Part shown: positions 1 through 7,895 of the stretch, one piece after another
How the letters are laid out: every line of letters begins with the position of its first letter
Numbering within the stretch: position 1 is the first letter of the stretch
Assembly (NCBI RefSeq): GCF_004362405.1
Contig: NZ_SNXE01000007.1
Location: forward strand, 62,001 to 126,000
DNA from: Roseateles asaccharophilus
GTDB lineage: Bacteria > Pseudomonadota > Gammaproteobacteria > Burkholderiales > Burkholderiaceae_C
DNA: 64,000 nt
Direction: 5' to 3'
Made by a program: the position numbers and the translations under genes
The notes under the pieces: model-generated
Database searches by the model: none
What the model was told of the DNA's origin: nothing
What the model saw: the letters and a program-made list of their open reading frames with translations, nothing else

Positions 1-325
1 CCTGGCTCTGGGCCTCGGCCTCGCGTGGGGCCGCGGCCAGGGCCGCGTCCTGGTCCCGCCCCATCTGCTCAAACACCACGGTGCTGCGCCGACCGTCGGC
101 CAGCAAGCGGCGCAGCTGGGCCGCGCGCTCCAGATGGTGGGCAGGGTTGTCATGCACCTCGCCCAGCAGCACGAAGGGCGCGGTGGGCAGAGGAGCTGCG
201 GGCGCCGTAGCAGCCGGCCGCAGCGCGGCGCAGGCGCTCAGCAGCAGCGCCGGGGCCAGCAGCAAAGCAGCACGCAGAGCCGGTCTGGACAAGCGGGCGC
301 GGTGACTTGGGGCACTTTTGATCAT
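1..325 (-). CDS. ChaN-like haem-binding lipoprotein, N-terminal part
   Basis: Only the first 108 codons are present; the gene runs off the left edge. The ATG at 325 gives a basic N-terminus, a hydrophobic stretch and a lipobox (Leu29-Ser-Ala-Cys32), so the product is probably an outer-membrane lipoprotein. The mature part opens with FVLLGEVHDNPAHH (residues 50-63), the hallmark start of the ChaN/DUF399 family, whose E. coli and Campylobacter members are linked to haem or iron handling. Function beyond family membership is inference. It is divergent from the PEP-CTERM gene. The rest of the domain cannot be checked here. Confidence 0.75.
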   Translation of the reverse strand, partial: MIKSAPSHRARLSRPALRAALLLAPALLLSACAALRPAATAPAAPLPTAPFVLLGEVHDNPAHHLERAAQLRRLLADGRRSTVVFEQMGRDQDAALAAAPREAEAQSQ

Positions 326-668
326 GATCGGGTTCTCTCGTTCATTGGCATCGACAGCGGACCTGGCAAGCGGGCTTGCACAAGCCGTGTAAGGGACTGG
401 AGGCTGGCGAAAGGACAAGAGAGGCTGATGGCGTCCGAGCTGGCGTGGCTATTGTCGCGTCACGGCGCGCTGCCGTCCCTGCCCCGCAAGTCGTCGGCCG
501 CGTGGCGAGTCGCGGCCTCGTGGCCCCTGGTGAAGCAGCGGGTTTCGTGATGAAGCGCACAAACCAGTCAGATACCACCTGAGCAAGGGGTATCCCTAGT
601 TTCCCGGCGTCGCAAGAATGCGCCCACACACCCAAAAGGGGCGAATTCACAAACACGCAAGGGAATAC
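326..668. other. intergenic region between divergent genes
   Basis: About 340 bases with no credible gene. Open frames here have no ribosome binding site and no recognisable product. It must hold the divergent promoters of the ChaN-like and PEP-CTERM genes. A short imperfect dyad (AGGG-GTAT-CCCT) lies near 585-597. I could not find a convincing sigma-70 or sigma-54 promoter by eye. Confidence 0.5.
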
Positions 669-1724
669 ATGATGTCCGTGCAGAAGCAAGCTTTCGGCAA
701 GAAGATTGGTATGCATTCGGTCCTAGGCCTCCTGGTCAGCCTGGCCTGCAGCGGCGCCATGGCCCTGCCCACCATAGACTTTGGCGTGGCCAAGTCCTAC
801 AGCGGCTTCTTCTTCGGCGACGTCAACGGTGCCACCGATGTGGAGGGCCGCCTGGCGGTCGGGGGCAATCTGAACCGCGGCTTCGACATCGGCTACCGCA
901 ACCCGCACAACTCCAGCGCCCCCACCCTGGTGGTGCAGGGCAATGTGTCCATGAGCAGCCAGTGGGGCGGCAACAGCGGCACGGTCTACAACGGCCCGAC
1001 CTACAGCACCGACACCAATGCCTCCATCGGCCCCAGCACCGGCGCCTGGATCACGCAGAAAACCGCGATCGGCAATATCGTCTACGGCGGCAGCCTGAGC
1101 GCCGCCAGCTGGCAGTACGGCAGCGCCACCAAGAACGCCAGCTTCCTGGACTTCGCGGCGGCCAAGACCCAGCTCAGCGGTCTGTCCAGCCAGCTGGCCG
1201 GCCAGGCTCAGAACGGCAGCTGGAGCTTTGCCAACGGCGGCATCAGCCTGGTGGGCGATGGCAGCTCCAGTGTCCAGGTCTTCAATCTGGGCAATGTGGG
1301 CGACATCAAGAATCTGAGCCTGAGCAATATCAAGGCCGGCGCCCATATCGTGATCAACAGCAGCGCGTCCAAGGTCACCTTCGGCGGCAATCTAGGGGGT
1401 GACAAGGCCAACTCCGCGGACCTGCTGGCCCTGCACCGCGACCGTGTGGTCTTCAATCTGGGCAATGCGACGGACGTGAGCGTCAACACCTTCCTCAATG
1501 GCAGCGTGCTGGCCGTGAATGCCAATCTGACCGGCTCGGGCCATCTGGAAGGCACGGTCATCGCCCACTCCATGGGCCCCTCGGCCAATGGCAGCAAGCT
1601 GGAGCTGGGCTACGAGCCCTTCGTGCCCACCACCCCGGTGCCCGAGCCCCAGACCTACGCCATGCTGCTGGCCGGCCTGGGCGTGCTGGGCTTTCTGAGC
1701 CGTCGCCGCCAGCGCGGCGGCTGA
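669..1724 (+). CDS. choice-of-anchor A family protein with PEP-CTERM sorting signal
   Basis: Predicted exported surface protein of about 351 residues. An N-terminal signal peptide ends near Ala-Met-Ala (residues 30-32). The body begins with a GVAKSYSGFFFGDVNGATDVEGRLAVGG-type segment, characteristic of choice-of-anchor A domains, rich in Gly, Asn and Ser. The C-terminus has the tripartite PEP-CTERM signal: VPEP near residue 324, a hydrophobic helix, then an Arg-rich tail. In the known system such proteins are processed by exosortase (EpsH/XrtA) and linked to exopolysaccharide; no exosortase is in this window. AAGGGA lies just upstream of tandem ATGs at 669 and 672, so either may be the start; an upstream frame extension to 618 lacks a ribosome site. 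A terminator follows. Confidence 0.85.
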   Translation: MMSVQKQAFGKKIGMHSVLGLLVSLACSGAMALPTIDFGVAKSYSGFFFGDVNGATDVEGRLAVGGNLNRGFDIGYRNPHNSSAPTLVVQGNVSMSSQWGGNSGTVYNGPTYSTDTNASIGPSTGAWITQKTAIGNIVYGGSLSAASWQYGSATKNASFLDFAAAKTQLSGLSSQLAGQAQNGSWSFANGGISLVGDGSSSVQVFNLGNVGDIKNLSLSNIKAGAHIVINSSASKVTFGGNLGGDKANSADLLALHRDRVVFNLGNATDVSVNTFLNGSVLAVNANLTGSGHLEGTVIAHSMGPSANGSKLELGYEPFVPTTPVPEPQTYAMLLAGLGVLGFLSRRRQRGG

Positions 1725-1754
1725 TCATCCAAGCCGTCACGCACAGCACATGAC

Positions 1755-1778
1755 AAAGGGCCTCGACGAGGCCCTTTT
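1755..1778. terminator. intrinsic terminator, probably bidirectional
   Basis: An 11-bp perfect inverted repeat (AAAGGGCCTCG against CGAGGCCCTTT) separated by one base, followed by TTTT-C-T on the plus strand and AAA/TTT on the other. It lies between the convergent PEP-CTERM and lytic transglycosylase genes and could end both. Confidence 0.85.
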
Positions 1779-1801
1779 CTCATGGTGCGTCGGCGAATGC
1801 T

Positions 1802-2830
1802 TCAGGAGGCGCGCGGTCGCAGCAGGGCCAGCATGGGCGAGGGCTTGGTGACCGAGGCATCAAAGGGGTGCGAGACCTGGCCGCCCATGGCGCTGAGGAT
1901 CTTGCGCACATAGTGGCGGGTCTCGGCATAGGGCGGCACGCCGCGGTAGCGGTCCACCGCACGCTCGCCGGCGTTGTAGGCCGCCAGCACCAGGGCCACA
2001 TCGCCCTCGAAGTAAGCCATCAGCCAGCGCAGATAGGCCATGCCGCCACGGATGTTCTGCACCGGATCGCTGGGGCGCTTCACATTGAAGCGCGCGGCCG
2101 TGTCGGGAATCAGCTGCATCAGGCCCTGGGCATTCTTGGGCGACAGGGCCTGGGCGTCGAAATTGGACTCGGTGGCCATCACCGCCAGCACCAGGTGCGG
2201 CGCCAGCTGGAACTTGGGCGCCTCCAGATTGACGAAGCGCACGATGGGCTCGGGCGCATTGGGTGGTGGCGGCGGCGGCGCGAGCGGCTTGGCCGCCGGC
2301 GCGGGCTTGCGCGCGGCCACGGCCTGGGCGGCCAGCGGGGGTGCCTCGCCATCGGGCGGACGCAGACAGGGCGGCGGAGCGCCCAGGGGCTCCCCCAGGC
2401 GGGCGGCCATGGCCTGGGCCTGGGGCAGGCCCTGCTCCGCTGCCGCGGCAAAGAGATAGGCGGCCTGGGCATCATCGCGGGCGATGCCGCGGGCATTGGT
2501 CAGCATCCAGGCCAGGTTGTACTGGGCCACGGCATCGCCAAAGCGCGCGGCGCGACAGTAGAGCTGGGCCGCCAGCACCGGGTCACGCGGCAAGCCGTTC
2601 TCGCCATGCTCGGCCGCCTCGGCCTCCTGGCGCCAGCGCAGCACCTGGGACGGCACCACGGGGCCGCTCTCCGCCCGCGGCATGGTCGGACGGGGCAAGG
2701 ATTCCAGCGTCAGCATGGCCTCGGTCTGGGCCCGGGCGGGCTGGTGCACCAGCACAGCCAGCCCCAGCAGGGCGCATGCACCTGCCACGGGCCTCGGAAA
2801 CGGCAACGCTAGCCTCGACAGCTTGAACAT
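1802..2830 (-). CDS. lytic transglycosylase with Sel1 repeats and SLT domain
   Basis: Predicted periplasmic peptidoglycan lytic transglycosylase of 342 residues. The ATG at 2830 starts a signal peptide ending in ARA near residue 34; a longer frame to 2977 would overlap the divergent neighbour. Residues about 75-150 contain Sel1/TPR-like repeats (DPVLAAQLYCRAA, DAQAAYLFAAAAEQGL). A Pro/Ala linker (about 185-205) is followed by a family 1 SLT domain, with the catalytic Glu in ATESNF at residue 221, then NAQGLMQLIPDTA and AYNAGERAV. It would cleave between MurNAc and GlcNAc to form anhydro-muropeptides. Joining Sel1 repeats to SLT suggests docking to another envelope complex, which is inference. 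Confidence 0.88.
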   Translation of the reverse strand: MFKLSRLALPFPRPVAGACALLGLAVLVHQPARAQTEAMLTLESLPRPTMPRAESGPVVPSQVLRWRQEAEAAEHGENGLPRDPVLAAQLYCRAARFGDAVAQYNLAWMLTNARGIARDDAQAAYLFAAAAEQGLPQAQAMAARLGEPLGAPPPCLRPPDGEAPPLAAQAVAARKPAPAAKPLAPPPPPPNAPEPIVRFVNLEAPKFQLAPHLVLAVMATESNFDAQALSPKNAQGLMQLIPDTAARFNVKRPSDPVQNIRGGMAYLRWLMAYFEGDVALVLAAYNAGERAVDRYRGVPPYAETRHYVRKILSAMGGQVSHPFDASVTKPSPMLALLRPRAS

Positions 2831-2960
2831 GGCCGCCAGTCTAGCCAGCCTTGATGCCTTCTTGATGCGCTGCCCCCCAATATGAGCGGCCTCTTGAGGG
2901 GCGGCGCCGCAGACTGAAGGCCTCGCAAGTACAGGCCGGTTCCACAGTCCGGCCCCGTCC

Positions 2961-3743
2961 ATGAAGCCCATTGCCATCCTGCAGCATGAGCCCAGCCAGG
3001 GCCCCGGCTATCTGAGCCAGGTCCTGCGCGAGCAGGGCCTGCCCCACTCCCTGTTGCACGCCACCGAGGGCGAGCCCCTGCCCGAGCGCGCCGACGGTTT
3101 CGCGGGCCTGGTGCTGCTGGGCAGCAACCACGGCGCCAACGAGGAGCAGCTGCCCTGGGTGCGCGCCGAGCTGGCCCTGCTGCGCGATGCCATCGCCCGC
3201 GGCGTGCCGGTGCTGGGCCACTGCTTCGGCGCCCAGCTGCTGGCGCGGGCCTTGGGCGCCCGGGTGCAACGCAATGCCCGGGCCCAGATCGGCTGGAGCC
3301 GGCTCTGGACCACGCCGGGCGCCGGCCGCGCCCTTTTCGACGGTGCCACCCGGCCCTGGACCTTCAACTGGCATTACGAGGGTTTCGAGATTCCGCGCGG
3401 CGCTCAGCGCCTGCTCTTCGGCCGCCACAGCCTCAACACGGGCTTTGCCGCCGGCCCGCATCTGGGCCTGCAATGCCATCTGGAAATCACGCCCGAGAGC
3501 CTGCGCGCCTGGTGCGCCGAGGGTCGCCATGAGCTGGCCCACCCCAACGAGACCGTGCAGTGCGAGGCCGAGCTGCTGCGCGATCTGGGCCCGCGCTGCG
3601 CCCTCCTGCACCAGGGCGCCCGCGCCGTCTACCGCCACTGGCTGGAGGGCCTGGAGCGCCCCCTGAGCCTGGCCGTGCAAGGCCCGGTCAGCCGGCCGGA
3701 CAGCCGCTGCCTCATTCTGCAGCAGTCCAGGGCTTATCTTTAA
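2961..3743 (+). CDS. class I glutamine amidotransferase-like protein
   Basis: A 260-residue stand-alone GATase domain, similar to the GMP-synthase-like amidotransferases. The nucleophile elbow is GHCFGAQ with Cys88; the partner His173 and Glu175 lie in QCHLEIT. Family members hydrolyse glutamine or gamma-glutamyl bonds (PuuD/GATase1-like hydrolases) or feed ammonia to a partner synthetase. No synthetase is adjacent, so the substrate is unknown. The gap to the divergent transglycosylase (about 130 bases) holds both promoters. It converges with kdpE across a hairpin. Confidence 0.82.
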   Translation: MKPIAILQHEPSQGPGYLSQVLREQGLPHSLLHATEGEPLPERADGFAGLVLLGSNHGANEEQLPWVRAELALLRDAIARGVPVLGHCFGAQLLARALGARVQRNARAQIGWSRLWTTPGAGRALFDGATRPWTFNWHYEGFEIPRGAQRLLFGRHSLNTGFAAGPHLGLQCHLEITPESLRAWCAEGRHELAHPNETVQCEAELLRDLGPRCALLHQGARAVYRHWLEGLERPLSLAVQGPVSRPDSRCLILQQSRAYL

Positions 3744-3786
3744 GAATCAAGGGCTTGCGAGCCCCATCTAATGCTCGCTCACAAAC

Positions 3787-3795
3787 TTATCCACA
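3787..3795 (+). promoter_or_regulatory. perfect DnaA-box sequence TTATCCACA
   Basis: TTATCCACA matches the strongest form of the DnaA 9-mer consensus. It is isolated between convergent genes with no dnaA/dnaN or AT-rich unwinding region, so it is not an origin. In DNA this GC-rich the 9-mer is uncommon, but a chance occurrence cannot be excluded. Confidence 0.4.
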
Positions 3796-3798
3796 GCA

Positions 3799-3819
3799 GG
3801 CGGGGATAGTCTCCCCGCC
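3799..3819. terminator. stem-loop between convergent genes
   Basis: Perfect 8-bp stem GGCGGGGA/TCCCCGCC with loop TAGTC, between the ends of the amidotransferase and kdpE. No T-run follows on either strand, so it is a weak or Rho-assisted terminator at best. Confidence 0.5.
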
Positions 3820-3846
3820 ACGCGGCCCGGCTCCAGCCGCGTCCGC

Positions 3847-4551
3847 TCAGGGCATCAGCCGGTAGCCCACCGCCGTCTCGGTCAGCAGATGGCGGGGCTG
3901 GGCCGGCTCGGCCTCCAGCTTCTGGCGCAGATTGCCCATATAGACGCGCAGATAGTGGTTGTCCTCCACATGGCTGGGGCCCCACACGGCCTTGAGCAGC
4001 TGGCGGTGGGTGAGCACCTTGCCGGCGTTGGCGATCAGATGGGTGAGCAGGCGGTATTCGGTGGGCGTGAGGTGCACGGCCTGACCCTCGCGCAGCACCC
4101 GGCGCGCGGCCAGGTCCACCTCCACGCTGCCGAAGGCAAAGCGGCTGGCCGGCGCCTGGCCGGCCTGGGCCGCCACGGCCTGCGCGCGACGCTGGGCCAC
4201 GCGCACCCGCGCCATCAACTCGCCCACCCCGAAGGGTTTGGTCAGGTAGTCATCGGCGCCGGCGTCCAGGGCGGCGATCTTGTCGCGCTCGTCGGCGCGG
4301 GCCGAGAGCACGATCACCGGCACGGCCGACCAGCTGCGCAGATCCTGCAAATAGTTGAGCCCGTCGTCATCGGGCAGGCCCAGGTCCAGGATGATGAGTT
4401 CGGGGTGGCGGGTGCCGGCGTCGATCAGGCCCTGACGCACGGTCTCGCACTCATGGACCTGCCAGCCCTCGCCCTCCAGGGCCAGACGCACAAAGCGGCG
4501 GATGCTGGGCTCATCCTCGACGATGAGGGCGGTGGGTTTGGGTTCGCTCAT
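3847..4551 (-). CDS. kdpE: KdpE, response regulator of the kdp operon
   Basis: A 234-residue OmpR/PhoB-type regulator that activates kdpFABC when phosphorylated by KdpD. The receiver domain shows the acidic pocket VEDE (11-14), phospho-acceptor Asp56 in IILDLGLPDDDG and Lys105 in LTKPFG. A winged-helix DNA-binding domain follows (about 135-232; LTPTEYRLLTHLIANAGKVLTHRQLL). Its ATG at 4551 overlaps the kdpD stop by four bases (ATGA), so the two are translationally coupled. It is the last gene of the operon. An in-frame extension to 5040 lies inside kdpD and is not real. Confidence 0.96.
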   Translation of the reverse strand: MSEPKPTALIVEDEPSIRRFVRLALEGEGWQVHECETVRQGLIDAGTRHPELIILDLGLPDDDGLNYLQDLRSWSAVPVIVLSARADERDKIAALDAGADDYLTKPFGVGELMARVRVAQRRAQAVAAQAGQAPASRFAFGSVEVDLAARRVLREGQAVHLTPTEYRLLTHLIANAGKVLTHRQLLKAVWGPSHVEDNHYLRVYMGNLRQKLEAEPAQPRHLLTETAVGYRLMP

Positions 4552-7304
4552 ACGCGGGCTGTTCGCTCCATCTCTTCTTCTCGCGGCAGGGCCGGCGGCT
4601 GCCCCAGGGGCAGGGTCAGCACAAAGGCGGCACCGCCCAGCGCCGAACGCTCGGCCCAGATGCGACCGCCATGGGCCTCCAGGATGGCACGGCAGATGGC
4701 CAGCCCCAGGCCCACGCCGGGAATGCTGGACTCGCTCTGCGCGCGGGTGAATTTCTCGAACAACGCTTCTTCCCGGCCCGCCGGCAGACCCGGGCCGTCG
4801 TCGGCCACGGTCAGCTGTAGTTGCGCATCCTGGATCCTGGCCGAGACCTCGATATGGCTGCCAGGCGGCGTGTACTTGGCGGCGTTCTCCAGCAGATTTG
4901 CCAGCACGCGCTCGATCAGGGCGGCATCGATCTCGATCAGGGGCAGATCCGGCGCCAGCCGGGTCTGGACATGATGAGCGGCCAGCACGCTGTGCATGGA
5001 CTGCAGCGCGGCCCCCAGCACCTCGTCGACAGGTTGCCACTCGCGGCGCAGACGCACCGCCCCGCTCTGCAGCCGCGCCATGTCCAGCAGATTGCTGACC
5101 ATGGCATTGATGCGCTGCGACTCTCGCCGCAAGGAGCCGGCCAATTCAAACCCCTGGGGCGGCAAATCCGGCAGCGCGGCCAGGGTGTCGGCCAGGCCGT
5201 AGATCACGGCCAAGGGCGTGCGCAGATCGTGCGAGAGCGCCGAGAGCAGGGAGTTGCGCAGGCGCTCCGACTCGATATGCACCAGGGCGTTCTGCGCCAC
5301 TTCCACGTAATGCACACGCTCCAGGGCCTGACCGATGATGCTGGCCATGGTGTCGAGCTGGGCGCGCCGCTCGGGACGCAGCACGGCGTCCAGTCCGCGC
5401 GGGCGAAGGCACAGCACGCCGCGCGTGCGCATGGGCGCGGCCAGCGGCAGGTAGAACCAGGGGCTGCCGGGCAGGGTGTCGGTGGCCAGGCCGGCGGCCT
5501 GGCCATGATCCAGGGCCCAGCGAGCCGTGCCCGCATCGGGCGCCTCCCCCTCCCCCGCCACGGGCTGCAAGGGCAGGGGCGCATGCAGCTGCTCATCCAG
5601 GCCCAGCACCAGGATCTGCACACGGCCATGCAGCTCGCGCGCCAGGCGGTCCTGGGCGATCTGCGCCACCTGCTCGGTCTGCAATGCGCCGGCCAGCTCG
5701 CGCGTGAGCTCGAACAGGGCACGCGAGCGCGCCTCGCGCTCGGCCGCCACCTGGGCCTGGTAGCGCAGATGTGCGGTCAGCTGGCCCACGATCAGACCCA
5801 CCGCCAGCATCACGCCGAAGGTCAGCAGGTACTGCACGTCAGACACCGCGAAGGACAGATGCGGCGCCACATAGAAGAAGTCGAACAGGCCCACGCTCAG
5901 AAAGCTGGCCAGCACCGCCGGCCCGCGCCCCAGGCGCAGCGCCACGCCCAGCACCGTCAGCAGGAAGAGCATGACGATATTGGCCTCGTCGAGCAGGTTC
6001 TGCAGCGGCCAGGACAGTGCCGTGGTGAGCGCGCAAGCCACGCCGGCCAGCCCGTACCGGACGCCCTTGCGAGTCGCCCCATCCCAATCCGGCGGAGCCG
6101 GCTGCGGCTCGCCCCCTTGGCCGACGGCCGGCGGCAGGCCCACCTCGATCAGGTCGACATCCGGCAGGGCCTGTGCCAGTTGTTCGTACAAGGGGCGAGC
6201 GCCCAGCAAGCGGCGCCAAGCGGGCAAGGCCTGACTGCGCCCCAGCACCAGCTTGGCCAGGTTGTGCTCGCGCGCATGGGTAGCCAGCGCGGCCACCTTG
6301 TCCTGGGCTTGCAGCACCGCAGTGGCCGCGCCCAGCTCCTGGGCCAGGCGCATCTGGCGCAGCACGCGCTCGCGCTGCGCATCCGGCAGGCGCTGCAGCG
6401 CTGGCGTCTCCACATAGACCGCATGCCAGGACACGCCCAGCTGCTGGGCCAGGCGCGCGCTGCTGCGCAGCACATGCTCGGCGCGTGGCGTGGGTCCGAC
6501 CGCACAGAGGATGGCGGCCTCGGTGCTCCAGACCTGGCTGATGGCCTCGTTGCTGCGCCAGGCCTGCACATCGTCCTCGACCCGGTCGGCGGTGCGGCGC
6601 AGGGCCAGCTCGCGCAGGGCCATCAGATTGCCCTTGCGGAAGAAATGCTTGGCCGCGCGCTCGGCCTGCGCGCCCATATAGACCTTGCCGGCTTTCAGGC
6701 GGCTCAGCAGCTCGTCGGCCGGGGTGTCGACCAGCAGCACCTCGTCGGCCGCGTCGAAGAAGCGGTCGGGCAGGGTCTCCTGCACCCTCACGCCGGTGAT
6801 GCCGCCCACCACATCATTGAGGCTTTCCAGGTGCTGGACGTTGAGGCTGGTGTAGACATCGATGCCATTGGCCAGCAGCTCCTCCACGTCCTGCCAGCGC
6901 TTGGGGTGGCGGGAGCCGGCCACATTGCTGTGCGCCAGCTCGTCCACCAGGATCAGCGGGCGCGGCTGCCCCTCATGCACCAGGGGTTTGAGCCGGGCCA
7001 GGGCGCCGTCGAGGTCGAACTCCGGCAGGGTGCGCCCACGGTACTCGACCTGACGCGGCGGCAGCAGGCTCAGACCGTCGATCAGGGCCGCGGTCTCGCT
7101 GCGACCATGGGTCTCCACCACACCCACCAGCACCTGACGGCCCTCGGCCAGCAGCTTGCGCGCCGCCAGCAGCATGGCGTAGGTCTTGCCCACGCCGGCC
7201 GAGGAGCCGAAGTAGATGCGAAGCTTGCCGCGCGCGGCCTTCGCTTCCTCAGCGCGCAGCCGCTGCAGCAGCGAGTCGGGGTCGGGTCTTGAGTCGGCAG
7301 GCAT
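4548..7304 (-). CDS. kdpD: KdpD, K+/turgor-sensing histidine kinase
   Basis: An 918-residue membrane kinase of full family length. The N-terminal KdpD domain carries a Walker A motif (GSSAGVGKT, 33-41) and LILVDELAHSN. A universal-stress-like domain follows (about 250-370), then a four-helix DUF4118 membrane segment (about 410-510) and a GAF-like region. The C-terminal transmitter has phospho-acceptor His692 in ALSHDLRTPLAVIYG and an ATPase domain with DDGPGLPAG and GVGLGLAIC. It phosphorylates KdpE at low K+ or raised osmolarity. Its ATG lies three bases after the kdpC stop, and its stop overlaps the kdpE start. Confidence 0.96.
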   Translation of the reverse strand: MPADSRPDPDSLLQRLRAEEAKAARGKLRIYFGSSAGVGKTYAMLLAARKLLAEGRQVLVGVVETHGRSETAALIDGLSLLPPRQVEYRGRTLPEFDLDGALARLKPLVHEGQPRPLILVDELAHSNVAGSRHPKRWQDVEELLANGIDVYTSLNVQHLESLNDVVGGITGVRVQETLPDRFFDAADEVLLVDTPADELLSRLKAGKVYMGAQAERAAKHFFRKGNLMALRELALRRTADRVEDDVQAWRSNEAISQVWSTEAAILCAVGPTPRAEHVLRSSARLAQQLGVSWHAVYVETPALQRLPDAQRERVLRQMRLAQELGAATAVLQAQDKVAALATHAREHNLAKLVLGRSQALPAWRRLLGARPLYEQLAQALPDVDLIEVGLPPAVGQGGEPQPAPPDWDGATRKGVRYGLAGVACALTTALSWPLQNLLDEANIVMLFLLTVLGVALRLGRGPAVLASFLSVGLFDFFYVAPHLSFAVSDVQYLLTFGVMLAVGLIVGQLTAHLRYQAQVAAEREARSRALFELTRELAGALQTEQVAQIAQDRLARELHGRVQILVLGLDEQLHAPLPLQPVAGEGEAPDAGTARWALDHGQAAGLATDTLPGSPWFYLPLAAPMRTRGVLCLRPRGLDAVLRPERRAQLDTMASIIGQALERVHYVEVAQNALVHIESERLRNSLLSALSHDLRTPLAVIYGLADTLAALPDLPPQGFELAGSLRRESQRINAMVSNLLDMARLQSGAVRLRREWQPVDEVLGAALQSMHSVLAAHHVQTRLAPDLPLIEIDAALIERVLANLLENAAKYTPPGSHIEVSARIQDAQLQLTVADDGPGLPAGREEALFEKFTRAQSESSIPGVGLGLAICRAILEAHGGRIWAERSALGGAAFVLTLPLGQPPALPREEEMERTARV

Positions 7305-7307
7305 CGC

Positions 7308-7880
7308 TCAGCGATTGTCGTCCAGCGCCAGGTTCAGCTTCAGCACATGCACGCGCGGCTCGCCCAGCACCAGCAGGTCGCGCGGCTCGGTGTGGGCCTC
7401 GATCAGCGCCTGCACCTTGTCCAGCGGCAGGCCGCGCTCACGCGCTACCCGGGCCGCCTGGTAGCGCGCCGCGGCCATGCTGATGTGCGGGTCCAGGCCG
7501 CTGGAAGAAGCCGTCACCAGATCGACAGGCACCGGGGCCTTGTTGTCCGGGTCCGCGGCGCGCAGCGCCTCGATGCGGGCCTTGACGGCATCGGCCAGAG
7601 CCGGGTTCAGCGGCCCCTGATTGGAGCCCCCGGACCCTGCAGCGTTGTTGGCCATCGGGCCGGTGGCCGAAGGACGGCCCCAGAAGTACTTGGGCGATGT
7701 GAAGTTCTGGCCGATCAGCTCGGAGCCGACGGTCTTGCCGCCGACCTCGATCAGGCTGCCGGCCGCCTGCCTGGGGAACAGGCCCTGTGCCACGCCGGTG
7801 ACGGCCAGGGGATAGAGCAGGCCGGTGATGGCCGAGAGCAGCACGAGGCTGACAAGCGCGGGACGCAGATGGGCTTTCAT
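7308..7880 (-). CDS. kdpC: KdpC, K+-transporting ATPase subunit C
   Basis: A 190-residue subunit with one N-terminal transmembrane helix (about 9-30, [23 protein letters not shown]) and a periplasmic domain containing conserved [17 protein letters not shown] and GLDPHIS motifs. KdpC acts with KdpB and KdpA and stabilises the pump complex and its ATP affinity. It sits 15 bases after kdpB and 3 bases before kdpD, in the standard order. Confidence 0.96.
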   Translation of the reverse strand: MKAHLRPALVSLVLLSAITGLLYPLAVTGVAQGLFPRQAAGSLIEVGGKTVGSELIGQNFTSPKYFWGRPSATGPMANNAAGSGGSNQGPLNPALADAVKARIEALRAADPDNKAPVPVDLVTASSSGLDPHISMAAARYQAARVARERGLPLDKVQALIEAHTEPRDLLVLGEPRVHVLKLNLALDDNR

Positions 7881-7895
7881 GATGAAGCAGCCTCC

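Noticed and set aside
3847-5040. Extended KdpE frame of 397 codons
   Set aside because: The first 163 codons lie within kdpD in another frame; the ATGA overlap at 4548-4551 defines the real start.
4821-7292. 823-codon plus-strand frame opposite kdpD
   Set aside because: Gln/His-rich shadow; KdpD is intact on the minus strand.
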